In this document: piece by piece, positions 10,178 through 20,986 of the stretch | Position numbering within the stretch: position 1 is the stretch's first letter | How the letters are laid out: each line of letters opens with the position of its first letter | Origin: Drosophila persimilis | Lineage: Eukaryota; Arthropoda; Insecta; Diptera; Drosophilidae | Assembly: GCF_003286085.1 (NCBI RefSeq) | Contig: NW_020825374.1 | Coordinates: forward strand, 186,001 to 250,000 | Length of the DNA: 64,000 bases | Direction: 5' to 3' | Notes under the pieces: model-generated | What the model saw: only the letters and a program-made list of their open reading frames with translations | Told to the model about the DNA's origin: nothing | Database searches by the model: none | Program-made: the position numbers and the translations under genes

Positions 10178-10944
10178 ATGGACGAACGAAGAGGACAAAA
10201 ACTTTCTCAATATGGTGAAAGTAACTCCACGTCAAACAGTAGGCCCCCTAAGAAAATTCCTGCCCCTTTGTTAGGACCAGACGACCCGGAACCCCTGGAA
10301 CTGGAAGAATTCCTGGCCTTCCTAAAAACCAGGAACCCCAATTCGGCTAGAGGCCCTGATGGCATTTCGTTCAGGATTCTTCAAAAGCTACCAAGTTGGA
10401 AAAAACAAGACATTTTTGAAATGATAAATAAAGTATGGCTGAGTGGCGTCATCCCTGAAGTCTGGCGCAGGATAAAAGTGGTACCCATCCCCAAGAAGAA
10501 TGCAGACCCTAGTTCCTTCCAAAACCATAGGCCGATTTGTTTGATTAACACGCTGTTCAAATCCATAGAGGGGTTGATAAAGTTAAAGTTGGACGAGCAC
10601 ATAGCAAACTGTGACCTGCTGCCGGACAGGTCCACGGCTCTTTGCATCAACGACCTTATCAACAAAGGTCTGGCGCTGAAGGCGAGGGGTTGTCAGGTTG
10701 TCGCAGCCTGCCTGGATTTACAAAGAGCGTTCGTCTGCGTAAGAGTGGACACACTCGAGCACAGGATGAGGGATATGCGGTTCAATACAAGCCTCACGGC
10801 TTGGATCTCCAGCTACCTTAACAGACGAATCCTCATAAAGGGCAAAAGCGAGATAGAGGTGAACAGAGGTGTTTGCCAGGGTAACTGTCTCAGCCCAACC
10901 CTTTTCAACCTTTACACAGCCGAACTACATGATATTAACAGTCA
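10178..10944 (+). pseudogene. I-like LINE ORF2 RT, N-terminal half
   Basis: RT motifs are in order: SARGPDGISFRIL, VIPEVWRRIKVVPIPKK, FQNHRPICLINTLFK, LDLQRAFVCV (motif A catalytic Asp), then GVCQGNCLSPTLFNLY. The frame is cut after LHDIN by the LOA insertion at 10945. The catalytic motif C follows about 37 kb away at 48029. Two ancestral stops upstream show the element was damaged as well as split. Confidence 0.8.
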
Positions 10945-10965
10945 TAGGTTAGGTTAGGTTAGGTT
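10945..10965 (-). repeat. Short TTAGG-type 3' tail of the LOA LINE
   Basis: Four units of TTAGG on the plus strand (AACCT on the element strand) form the 3' end of the LINE. The second LOA copy ends with the same kind of tail at 57618-57636. It is a LINE tail, not a telomere. Confidence 0.8.
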
Positions 10966-11029
10966 GGCCGGCTTCGGCCTGTTGTGATACCGCATAGGAT
11001 CATTCCTTCCTGCGTTGTGAGACTTCCTG

Positions 11030-12177
11030 TCAGCAATTATCCCATCCAGATGCTCTCACAAAGTTCGCTATCTTCCTGGGACATAGTTTGGACATCTCTG
11101 AGATGTCGTGTAGAAAGGCTGAGCCCAGGTGCTGTAGCCTTCTTCTGCTGAGAGCTGGGCAGGAGCAGAACAGATGTTCCACTGTCTCCTCCTCTTTCTC
11201 GTTTTTACAGCTGCGACAAAAATCGTTATGTGGGGCCCCCAGCCTGTTAGCGTGGGTGCCTATTAGCCAGTGTCCCGTGAGGGAACGTAGTACTATGTTT
11301 GCCGAGTTGTGCGACTTTGTGACACTGTTTGCCACATATCGTTTGTTAGTCGCTTGTATTGCTCCCTTATAATGAGCTTACAGGTGGCCATTGGCATACA
11401 GATATCCTCCTTGTCTTGGAGAAGGGGGATTGTAGTGCCAGATCTGGCCAGCTCGTCCGCTATACAGTTGCCCTCGATGTCCTGGTGGCCCGGGACCCAA
11501 ATCAGACTAATAGCAAAATGCTGAGACATCTCGTGCAGAGATTTGCGGCAGTCTGCCACGGTGGCCGAGTTCAAGGAAATCGCACTTAGCGATTTGATCG
11601 CAGCCTGGCTGTCGCTATAAATGTTTAGCTTGGTTGACGTAACGGCAGCCGCTTGTAGGCAGTCTAGAGCCTCCCTGATTGCTATGACTTCCGCTTGAAA
11701 GACACTGCAATGATCTGGGAGCCTGAAGGAATGCCTTATGTTTAGCTGTTCAGAGTAGATTCCCCCTCCGACTCTGTCGTCCAGCTTTGATCCATCTGTG
11801 AAGATGTTTATGGCCCCATCTGGGCCTGGAAGTCCCTCGAGCCATTCGTCTCTGTGAGGGATGATTGTGTCGAAGGGAGTGACTGTGTACTCTCTTGGAA
11901 CTTGGTAGTCTGTTTTTGAGGGGACGGTACTGCTATTATTTAATATGGCTGAGTGACCTATGCACTGTGTTACCCATTGATCTGAGTCTCTTAGACGTAT
12001 TGCTGCTGCTTCTGCCCGTTCCTTTCCTGCGAGGTCAAGGCTCTGTAGGCATAGGATGGCATTCAGCGCATCATTTGGGGTGGTGCGAAGAGCTCCGCTG
12101 ATACATAGGGCGGCAGTTCGCTGGACTTTTCCCAGTTGCTTGGTGATCGCTCTTTTTGATAGGGCCGGCCACCACAC
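11030..12177 (-). pseudogene. LOA LINE ORF2 C-terminus: RNase H and zinc finger
   Basis: The frame 12177-11293 has MWWPALSKRAITK (end of RT), then RNase H with the acidic residues in place: NIFTDGSKLDD, SVFQAEVIAIREAL, NIYSDSQAAIKS and the GHQDIEGNCIADELAR block. A deletion of about 70 bp relative to the copy at 57170-57260 shifts the frame near 11300. The end continues in frame 11335-11030 with the finger CRSC...EHLFCSC and stop. RNase H removes the RNA template in this clade. The frameshift makes the copy defective. Confidence 0.85.
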
Positions 12178-12219
12178 CGTAACTTCTGTAGAGTTGTATT
12201 GGTCTAACTATAGCTTGAT

Positions 12220-12224
12220 ATATC
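12220..12224 (+). repeat. Target-site duplication of family B, left
   Basis: atatc directly precedes the family B LTR (TGTTAATG). The same five bases follow the other end at 45133-45137 (and, through the tandem duplication, at 32094-32098 and 38611-38615). The uninterrupted LOA sequence (for example near 58494) has one atatc here. Confidence 0.85.
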
Positions 12225-12709
12225 TGTTAATGTGTGTGTGTGTGTAGGAAGCTGGGTTGCATACGGTACATAAACCGTCTACAGTTTGGTCGTCGCAACT
12301 AGAACTTGAACCAGTTGGACTGCGGAGTGGGTATCCTACGGTGCGCAAGGGAGGGTCTGAAGACATGGCGACATCCTCTGATGATTGCGATGGAAGATGA
12401 GTGACAGGCAGTTATGGTACTGTTTCTGATACTGATTTTATTGATAAAACTGATTCTTATTTATAGGTAATAAAAGGTACAAAAGTGCTGATTCTGTAAA
12501 ATATATGTTTTGTGTATTATGGATAATTTTAGTGTCTGGTGGGCAATTGCTATAATTTTATGGTCAGCAATTGCCCCGCTGTCTTCGCCCTCTGCGGAGG
12601 TTGTGAGGTATTATATTACATGTTAAATAGAACACTGTGTCACGGTGCCACTGTGTTATGCCGACGGGTATTATAAACTATTACTTAAGCATATTTCTGC
12701 AACTGAACA
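12225..12709 (-). repeat. Family B 3' LTR
   Basis: 485 bp, TG...CA ends (plus-strand view TGTTAATG...AACTGAACA). It contains a TG dinucleotide run near its left end. Copies at 31296-31771, 37814-38289 and 44331-44810 match, but this one carries an insertion/divergent block around 12545-12600 (gcaattgccccgctgtcttcg) not seen in the others, so it is older or from a different sub-lineage than the 5' LTRs. Confidence 0.85.
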
Positions 12710-12733
12710 TTCTCCCGGCCGTTGAAACTGTGT

Positions 12734-13450
12734 TCAACCATCGTTCAAGTCGACGGCAAACCGGCGTGCAAGGGGTATAGGGGGTGATGACATGGCTGGA
12801 TCGGGATTTGATGGCCTTGGTTTCCATAGTTGATACTTCTTCCGGAAGATGAAGGCAATGATCAATAGAATTGATATTGCTAGGGCTGCATAAGCAGCGA
12901 GTTGATGGTGCTGCACGGTGGTGAGATGGTGTGTCAGCTCGTGATGATTGATGGCTAATAGTTGCTGGCGTAGATCATCAAGTTCTTGAAGAAAGTCTGA
13001 TGTCTGGTTCTTCAGTTGCCACATTGGTGGCGAGGGTAATGTCTCCGGTGGGCTCACATCACCAAACCGAGTGTAAGTGAATTTTACTTCGCTGATTGTG
13101 GTGCTGAAGGTACTGATGCTTACTTTAGTATTACGAGCAGTGAAACCAGGGGACATGGAGAGTAGACCAGTTCCTTCCAGTGTTATGGTTGACGGAACTC
13201 CGTTGCATACTGCTTGAAGTTTAGTTGTAGTATGCGTTGCGAAGATCCATTTATTTGGATGCTGAGTTTTTAGCCACACCGTGTCAGCCTTTGTGTGTGT
13301 TACCTGACACAGTGTTTCTGTTTTATTGTTAAACAGTTGAAACTCACAGCGGTTGTCCACATTGAAGATCGTCTGATGGTCAAAGCAGATGAACTCCTCG
13401 TTGTATACTTTAAGACATGGTGGTTTACTATGGTGGTTCTGAGGTCAAAT
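12734..13450 (-). pseudogene. Family B envelope, C-terminal part
   Basis: The frame from 13360 (open upstream to about 13450 after a frameshift) ends at 12734. It has Cys-containing ectodomain sequence, a heptad-like region (FLQELDDLRQQLLAI), a strongly hydrophobic membrane anchor (about 20 residues beginning AAYAALAISI) and a short basic/proline tail. This is the layout of the baculovirus-F-like envelope (Baculo_F) carried by roo and errantiviruses. The frame join to the N-terminal part is broken by one frameshift at about 13430-13470. Confidence 0.8.
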
Positions 13451-14905
13451 AGACTCCAGCTTGTTGAATCCCAAAACGAAATTGGGATGATGCTGAAGAC
13501 TTCGAGCTGAGCTGTTGAGACCAGCGGTAGCGTCAGCTTGAAGATGACGTGTTTTGCAGTCGGGGTTCCTTCGGCTCGCATGATTCTGTATAGTTGAATC
13601 ACCTTCTTCGTTGTGACCGGCAGCATTTGATCATGTGGCAAATGATCCCGTATCTGGTTTAGTTGGTCTATTAGTTGCTCGGGAGACACCAGCGTGGGGC
13701 TTATTCTCCGATGATGAATACCGATTAGGACATCAGATATGTCGGACTGCATTCGTTGGAGAGTTGCTGTGACCAGCGTTAATTGTGCTATTAGTCCTAA
13801 GTACGCTTGAATCAGATGATCGCTGTGATACGACCCTCTTTCTCGGTTGATAGTAGCCATATGCTGTTCCAAAATTTTTAGGCGATTATCAGTTGTTACT
13901 TTGTCTTTTCTGACTACGTTTATGGTCGCGTCGACAATTGATGTTTGGTTTTGGAGCAGATGTAGTAGAAAGTCTTCATTGGTTTTCACTTTCTCAATTA
14001 CTTGAGTCATCTCTTCTGCGTATTTTGCGTCGAGAACACCAAAAAGACTGCTTGCTACATTTCCTATGATGTCCAGCGGCGATCTGCGTTTTCGAGAGTT
14101 TTTCATTAAACCGCTTCCTGCTTGTAGCTCGTTATACACATGTTGAAAGTGTTGAACTATGGAGTTAACTGCCGAAACATTTTTTAGTTCAGGGCACATG
14201 AATCGTAACTCTGAAATTCCAGCAGACATTAGTTGCATATCCTTCCAATATGGGTCCAAGTCATAGTATACGATCATGGTCCACTCAGACGTTGCTATTC
14301 TTGATGTTCCAAGTTTCTCATAGAATATTCCAGGCTTGTTTGCGAATTGTGTCACATTTATTGACTGTGACAATGCTAATGGAAGCATGAGCAACAGCAC
14401 CACTAATGTTGATGTTAATGTGGGTGACAATTTTGTTGTTCGCTGTGTGGGTGGCTCATTACTCTCCGTGGTGTCACTGATCACGTTGTGGGAACGTTTG
14501 ATTGCCACATCTTCTGGAAAGTGCGGCGCTAGACGAGTGATCCGGCGCTTGTATACGCCAGATGCTGTCTTAACGTCAACCACTCGTACGTAGTTGTCCT
14601 GTCCAGGATATGTCTTAATGATGCGACCCATTGGCCACTTCATTACAGGAAGGTTGTCTTCCTTAACCAAAACTAATAATCCTTCAGGTACGTTTGGTGA
14701 AGCGGTCTTCCATTTATGACGAGCTTGCAATTCTTGGAGGTATTCTGTAGACCATTGCTTCCAGAATGAATGCTTTAGGCGTGATACCAATTCCTAGCGC
14801 TTGACCAATGTTCTTCCTTGATGATCAGTATTGACGTCAGGAGGCGTTGTCAATGGTTCACCAATCAAGAAGTGTCCTGGGGTGAGCGCTGTTGTATCAC
14901 CAATT
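13300..14905 (-). pseudogene. Family B Pol C-terminus fused to envelope N-terminus
   Basis: Bases 14905-14790 encode the integrase tail motif ALTPGHFLIG and are followed by a TAG stop. The 496-codon frame 14790-13300 then gives the DUF5641-type domain (RHKWKTASPNVPEGLLVLVKED, VYKRRITRLAPHF; residues 1-90). Without a stop it continues into a hydrophobic signal-like stretch (about residues 124-141, ending LALSQ), an ectodomain, a furin-type site RKRR at residues 233-236, and a fusion-peptide-like segment. Pol and Env thus share one frame, as in roo. The last about 40 residues are out-of-frame noise after a frameshift. Inactive as it stands. Confidence 0.8.
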
Positions 14906-15006
14906 TAATATTGGTGGTTATAGTACAATTATATTACAAGAATAGCGGGGGGTTCGATTCTGCGGCGGTACAAACTATGCGTGTGGGCGGCTTCGTCTCG
15001 AAGTTT

Positions 15007-16980
15007 CGGTTTTGACGGTGACCACTCGAACCCTCTCGTCTTGGCCAGGATGAACTTCGGTGATTCGCCCAAGCAGCGGGTGGGCTGAACGCGAAAGGCG
15101 GAAAGATCAGCCATGAGTTGTGTACTCGTTCCTTTGCGCTGGAGGAAGCATATCTTGCAGTTGAATGCAATTTTGCGGACTATGTTACGGGCTCCCAGGA
15201 TCCAATACTTCTGTCTCAACGTGTGAAACATAAATTCGACTCCAGCGTGTAACGATGTGACGTGCTGGTGTCTAGCTATTAAAACAGCGACTGGTGATTC
15301 CTTTGGAAGAAGTATGGGATGTTTTGCGTCATAGGTTGTCATCGAATTTCCAATGCGTCCTCCTACGCGCAGAATTCCTTGGTCGTCAACAAATGGAGTG
15401 TAGTGAATCAACTTGGATTTTTGAGAAAGGGCTTGTCCAGTGCTCAGCTGTCTGTACTCCACTTGGAAGAACTCCATCTGGACATGTTTGATTACCCTAG
15501 AGCGGGCATATTGAAGCTCCCATGACGATAAAAATGATGACAGGCGGTCCTTGCAACGAAGACTATGTACGAACCGAAAGCAATAGCTAAGTGTCCGCAA
15601 GAGATGTGACCAGGAGGAAGCTTTGTTGATCATACAGTTAAGATCATTTCCTTCATTGGAAATGTGTAGATTAACTTGGGGCTTGACCTTTACCTCCATC
15701 CGCTCAGCGTCCTCAGTCGACAGTGCGAACTTGGCCTTAGCAGGTGGCCAAGTGCGATGTGATTGGGAAAGCCACGGTGGTCCATTCCACCACAGTTGAT
15801 GTTCTACCAGATCCTTTGGTAGAAGTCCGCGTGATGCACAGTCCGCGGGATTGTCCTCAGTGCGAATGTGTTGCCAGCAGCTACGTGGGCAAGCTTCTAG
15901 AATCTCAGCCGTGCGATTACAAACATAAGTGTTCCAAGTCCGTGGGGGTGATGAGAGCCAATGTAGTACAATTTCGGAGTCTGACCAACACGAAGTACTG
16001 GAAATAGGAATGGTTAGAGTTTGCTTAACCAGAGACATCAATTTCGACAGAAGATGGGCGGCATTCAACTCGAGCCGTGGGATGGAGATAGGTTTGATGG
16101 GTGCCACCCGGGGTTTTGCGGCGATCAGTGTTACAGCGTAGTCATTATTGACTCTCACGCGACTGTAGATGACAGCGGCGTATGCATGAGATAAAGCATC
16201 GGCGAATCCATGCAGCTCCGTTGCTTGAAGTGGCGAGGATAGGTAGCGGGGTATGCGACAGCTTTCCAGTAAATGAACTTCAGCTACAAACTGTTGCCAC
16301 CGTGCGCATAGCTGCGCGGGTAGTGGTTCGTTCCAGTCGACCGAGCTCAGCCAACTATACATGTCCTGTGGCAGCGATTTGAGTAGTGACCAACAGTTTG
16401 AACTCCATTTTCGAAGTTTAAATTGAGCTTGGCTCAATAGCAAAATGAATTCATCTTTGAGTGCAATGAGATCGTCGATACTATCGCAACCAGTAGGGAT
16501 ATCATCCACGTACGCGTCTCGTACAAGCACAGCAGCAGCCTTCGGATACAAATCGGCATGATCTTGCGCGATCTGCTTGAGAACTCGAACAGCCAAGAAC
16601 GGCGAAGACGCTAAACCATACGTCACGGTCAGCAATCGATAATGATCGAGTGTAGCAGTCTCCTCCTTTCGCCAGACAATCCGTTGGTAATGCGTGTGAT
16701 CTTCTGAAACCAGGATGCCTCTAAACATTTTCTCAATGTCCGTACAAAACACATAGCGATGCTGACGGAAACGTAGACATACTCCAAGTAAATCCCTTTG
16801 AATAGGTGGTCCGATGTGTAGTCGTGAATTAAGTGAAGATCCATTGCAGTCCTCCCCAGAGCCATCGAATACCACTCGGCATTTCGTGGTGGTGATATCT
16901 GGTTTAAATACTGCGTGGTGTGCTAAGTAATTGTGATTGGCGGGACCGTTTTCTACGGTAGTAGAAGGAATCACCTCCAT
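15007..16980 (-). pseudogene. Family A (A1) Pol: RT, RNase H, partial integrase
   Basis: A long frame starting inside RT (HHAVFKPD, VVFDGSG, TDIEKMF with motif A Asp, YVDDIPTG at about residues 157-164), then RNase H and the integrase HHCC zinc-binding region (FNCKICFLQRKG). Two deletions are visible relative to A2: about 73 residues removed between SLPQD and WLSSVDW, and the integrase catalytic core removed by joining two AAGCAGC motifs. After the second join, family A integrase C-terminal bases are read in a different frame. A premature TAA (CAA to TAA) near 17030 separates it from gag-protease. Confidence 0.85.
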
Positions 16981-17022
16981 GTGTCATCGTTGTATATAAT
17001 CCTCCATAAACTCGACATACTG

Positions 17023-19197
17023 TTATTTGAGCGCAGGAAATTTTCGAAATTTCCGCTGGAGAGAAGAAAAGCGGCGTAGTGCTTGTGGTAGTGTGGACCC
17101 CATCGGAGGGGCAGATTCCTTGAACGGGTATTGGACGATGTACACGCCATCGTTTCTGCGGGCGTGCGTATGAACGAAGTGTTGCTCAGCGGGATCACTA
17201 GCATCAATGGTAGCGTCACTTGGTTGAACTCGTTCCATGTCCATGAACGATCGAACCAAAGTGTCCAGATCCTCGTGCGCGTGATGTGCTAGTGCGTGGT
17301 TGTGAGCATCACTACTGAGATGGTAGCTGCCTGTAATGACCCAACCAAAATTAGTATGAAGTGCAATAGGATATTCAGAACCAAACTCTTTGCGTTGTCC
17401 AGTGTAAAGGTTCCAAAGCTGATCAGCTCCTAAGATCACGTCGATTTCGCCTGGTTTACCAAATGTAGGGTCCGCTAAGGGTAGATCACGAATCCTTTTC
17501 CACATCGGTGTGTTAGACTCGATCCTCTGGGCTGGAATCGAGGAGGTTAAAGTGTTCATAATCAGACCTGTTACCACCACTGAGGCCAAGCTTGTGCGGG
17601 AGAGCAGCGTGAATGTGGCGCGACCTCTAGTAACCCCAGCAGGAATTGCGCCTAGACCAACCACTGGTATACGAGCGTGGGTGCGCGGCAAACCAATTCG
17701 TTGAATAAATGATTCGGCGACCATCGTTATAGTCGAACCAGTGTTCAACAGTATCCTGCAGGTGGTCTCGTTGCCCCAGGAGTCGACTATAGTGGCCAAA
17801 ATCGTTGGCAATGTGGCCTGACTCTTGGCCACGAATTTCCTCTCCAATGTATGATGGCTGACCACGGCAGGATCAGCGTCAGCAGGGAAACTGGACGAGC
17901 GGACGGGTGAGTCAGCGGAGTTGTTGACATCAGCGGAAGCCGTGACAGAGCGTATGTCCTCTGGATGAACAAGAGTGTGGTGCCTCAGCTTACACAGACG
18001 GCACGTGTTTGTGGAATTACACTCCTTGACTTGATGAGATCGGCTTAGACAATTGAAGCACAAATTACCATCCCTTGCGAACTTGCGGCGGTCCACAACA
18101 TCCAGAGCCTTGAATTGAGTGCACGCATAAAGACTGTGTTGCTCGTGACAATATACACAGTCACGAGCAGACGTATTTGGCACGTCCACATGATGAGAAA
18201 TTGCACGACGTTTATTCAGCACCATGTGTGTATCCTGGATTAGCTTTGGATCTTGACAAGACTTAAGTGCATCGCAACGGGCGAAGACAAAGCCGAACAG
18301 GTCATTTATGGTCACATTTTCCTTGCACGATTCACTGGAGGTGGCCCACGCTTCCTTGCATTGCGGGTCTAACTTTGAGAGCAAGATATGGATTAGCCAC
18401 ACATCGCGGCTGTCGCAGCTCAGCGCATGTAGACCACGTATACTTTCGTCAGCGGTGTCGACTATCTTACGCAACTCGGCGATGTTTGAACCCTTTGCGG
18501 TTGGCAACGAAAGAAAGTTTTGAATGAACGAACGAGCAATCAGTGACTTCTTGTTATAGCGATTTTCGAGCCTCTCCCATGCGTCCTGGTAATTGGCATC
18601 CGATACGGGAATATGTTTTATCAGAGACAACGCTTCACCATCCAGATAGGATTTCAAATAATGAAACTTTTGGCACTTGGACAGACTACTCTTCTTGTCG
18701 ACTGAGCCTAAGAACAAGTCACTAAACTGACACCAATCCTCGTATCTGCCCGAAAACGTCGGAATGCGTATTTTCTCGAACTGCAGCTCTGTGGTTCCCG
18801 ATGAGTCCCGAATCCTCTCCAGAAGTTGAGTTTGTCCCTCAAATAAGCGTTCCACAGTGGTCGATAGCAGTAGATTTGAGTTGTCGTGCTCATTCTCGTG
18901 ACTGCTCCGGTCACGTATGGCTTCAGTGAAGATACTATGCGCACTAAAGAACCTTTTCTCATATTCGGGGATGTCCAAATCCGGAGCCACGTATTCATCT
19001 TCATCATTATATTGGACCAGCTCTTCAGACAGCTCCATAAAGCGGTTGAAAGTTGCAACAAGTCGGTCCAACTTGTGCTCTGATGTTTGCACAGAAGTAC
19101 ATGACTGTACAAACTCTTGAGCCTCCGCAGCCACGCGAGTTAATTGGGATTTGCAGGCCCCACGTTGCTGAATTAGACGATGCACTAGGGCCTTCAT
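17023..19197 (-). pseudogene. Family A (A1) Gag-protease
   Basis: 724 codons starting MKALVHRLIQ. It contains the DUF1759 Gag core (FEKIRIPTFSGRYEDWCQF, about residues 140-158), two CCHC-type knuckles (CFNCLSRSHQVKEC, CRLCKLRHHTLVH) and retropepsin. The protease active-site Asp of A2 (LLDTGS) is Asn here (LLNTGS), which would inactivate it. The frame ends at a TAA that replaces Gln just before the RT domain. Confidence 0.85.
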
Positions 19198-19283
19198 GGC
19201 AAACAGCGGGTAACGGTATCACTCAATATGTATATAAATAAACTCAAACGCGGAGATCCGGCTCGAAGGACCAAATTTTGCTA

Positions 19284-19745
19284 TGGTTATGAATTAGTGG
19301 ACTGTATAATCGTTTATATCTTGAGCTTATTTATTATTTATTGGTTATTTAATATTGGTGGTTATAGTACAATTATATTACAAGAATAGCGGGGGGTTCG
19401 ATTCTGCGGCGGTACAAACTATGCGTGCGGGCGGCTTCGTCTCGAAGTTTCTACTGCGGTACAAAGTAAGCGTGCGGGCGGCTTCGTCTAGAAGTTTCTA
19501 CTGACTCAGGCGATGCGACGGTCCAATGCCAAACGGTACACATCGTTGTGTGCGTGTGCAGCTGCGGGCTTGGCTATGCGTGTGAGAACATTACAGCTAT
19601 GTTTTGGACACGAGCAAAACAACAACACAGCTATGCGCGTAAAAATAGTTACTTAGGCGGTGTACTACAATCATGAGCGTGTAAATAGGTCAATCGCAAT
19701 ATACATGAACATTGAATTAAAAACTACGAGGCTCATTTCTCACCA
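19284..19745 (-). repeat. Family A (A1) 5' LTR
   Basis: 462 bp from TGGTTATG to TCTCACCA. It has one basal unit plus one 47-bp repeat, and lacks part of the region found after the repeats in A2. The PBS-like atccggctcgaaggacca lies just left at about 19256-19273. Confidence 0.85.
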
Positions 19746-20965
19746 GTCGGAATGAATAGTTTGGCACTTCCCACGTCTGCTTAAGAATCGACGCAGGGCG
19801 GCCAAGAATGCATCTGTGGTCAGGTCGCTTACCAGCTCCAGGTGTACTGCCTTTGTGGAAAAGCAGCAGAACACGCCGATGTATGCCTTATCTGGTCTTT
19901 TGCCTCGGATCTTATGGTGGATCGAGATTGCTCCACAGTAGTCGACGCCTTCATTAAGAAACGGGCGTGCTTGTGTGAGTCGTTGTGCTGGGAGATTGCC
20001 CATGATCTGGTGCATCAGCTTTGGTCTAGCCTTGGTGCATCTAACACAGCTGTGGATGATGCTTCTAGCCATTGTCTTGTCATTGATAATCCAATATTGT
20101 TGTCTTGCGGTTGCCCTTAATGCTTGAGCACCACAATGCATGACCTCCTCATGTAGCTCCCGCAAGATCATTTTGACGATTGGGTCATTGTAAGGCAGCA
20201 AAACTGGGTGTTTTGCGTTGTATGGAAGTAGAGCTTCTTCAAGTCTACCACCAACTCGGATGAGTTCATCGTCTCCTAGGAAGGGAGATAACGATATGAT
20301 CGAGCTCTTTCTATCCACAGTCTTATAGCGTTGGAACTGTTTTGACTCTGCTGTATACTCGACTTGTTGTATGGTTCGCAGGATTATAGCGCGGGCGTGA
20401 GTCAGTTCTTCTGCGCAGAGCGTTGTGGTGTTCGCTCTGTTGGTTTTGTAGCAGAAGCGTAACAAATATGCCACAATGCGTTGCAGCTTGTGAAACGAGT
20501 TGCTATGTTTGCAAGTTTATAATTCATCCCCAAGTGCGCTAGGTGTGATTGGCAAGCTTACATGTTTAGCCTTTCTCTCAAGATTGCTGGGTTCTCTGTT
20601 GGGTGCCTTCGTCCAGTTGTCTCGAGATCCGTGCAGGAATAATGGTCCATATAACCACAGATTGTGATCTGCCAGCCTGCTTGCTGTGATTCCTCTCGAC
20701 AGGACATCGGCTGCGTTGTTGGCCGATGACACGTGACGCCGTTGTGACTGGTTTGTTAATGCCTGGATTTTGGCACAAAGGTATGGTATGTTGATGACGA
20801 TGCGTTTATCCAGGATAACACAACTGTGGAATCACTCCAAAACCATCCTGAAACCGTGTTAATGTCCATGTGCAGATCCTGTCGGACTCGGTTTGTGAGC
20901 TCGGCACCGAGGACTGCAGCACAAATTTCTAACCGTGGTAGCGATTGTTTGGCTGTCAGCGCCAC
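19746..20965 (-). pseudogene. Family B RNase H end and integrase
   Basis: Three frames in succession: 20965-20756 (LPRLEICAAVLGAEL, FWSDSTVVLSW: RNase H), 20732-20517 (connection, NAADVLSRGI, NLWLYGPLFL) and 20474-19746 (integrase: zinc-binding H and CxxC region HCGAQALRATARQQYW, CVRCTKARP; catalytic-core start GVDYCGAI, HLELVSDLTTDAFLAALRRF, ending HSDW). The core is cut at HSD by A1. Several frameshifts and stops. The missing catalytic Glu region was deleted at the A1 left edge. Confidence 0.8.
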
Positions 20966-20986
20966 ACGTGATTTCGAACAGAGCAG

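Larger units (their letters stand above)
7329..10944 (+). mobile_element. I-factor-like LINE, 5' part
   Basis: Starts immediately after the 14-bp target duplication. It holds a short 5' UTR, ORF1 with three CCHC-like knuckles, and ORF2 endonuclease and the first half of RT, all on the plus strand. It is interrupted at 10944/10945 by the 3' tail of a LOA LINE and resumes at about 48016 with the RT catalytic motif. The gene order and the RT plus RNase H combination fit the I clade. Confidence 0.8.
10945..12219 (-). mobile_element. LOA-clade LINE (copy 1), 3' part
   Basis: Minus-strand 3' portion of a LOA/Bilbo-type LINE: RT C-terminus, RNase H and the CCHC-like C-terminal finger, a short 3' UTR and a tail of AACCT repeats against the I-like LINE. 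The other part of the same copy is 45138 to about 48015; the gap is the family B insertion at a duplicated atatc. No clear target duplication of the LOA element itself was found. Confidence 0.8.
14903..19745 (-). mobile_element. Family A copy A1 (degraded BEL/Pao element)
   Basis: Inserted in the family B integrase gene. Right to left: 5' LTR 19284-19745, PBS, gag-protease 19197-17023, pol 16980-15007, then a 3' LTR remnant 14903-15006. Compared with A2 it lacks the first about 60 bp of the 3' LTR, about 770 bp of integrase, and about 220 bp of the RT-RNase H connection. About 300 bp of family B integrase is also missing at its left edge, so no target duplication can be read. Confidence 0.85.

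Noticed and set aside
10945..10965. TTAGG repeats as a telomere or interstitial telomere
   Set aside because: Only four units, exactly at the 3' end of a LINE, and the same tail is found on the second LOA copy. No further telomeric sequence adjoins.
12734..14790. Envelope region as an active endogenous virus gene or a host-captured envelope
   Set aside because: A frameshift near 13430-13470, a stop upstream in the integrase tail and its position inside a broken element argue for decay. There is no sign of preservation.
15294..17704. Numerous plus-strand 60-116 codon frames inside the family A elements
   Set aside because: They repeat identically wherever family A pol or gag occurs and are antisense shadows of the polyprotein.
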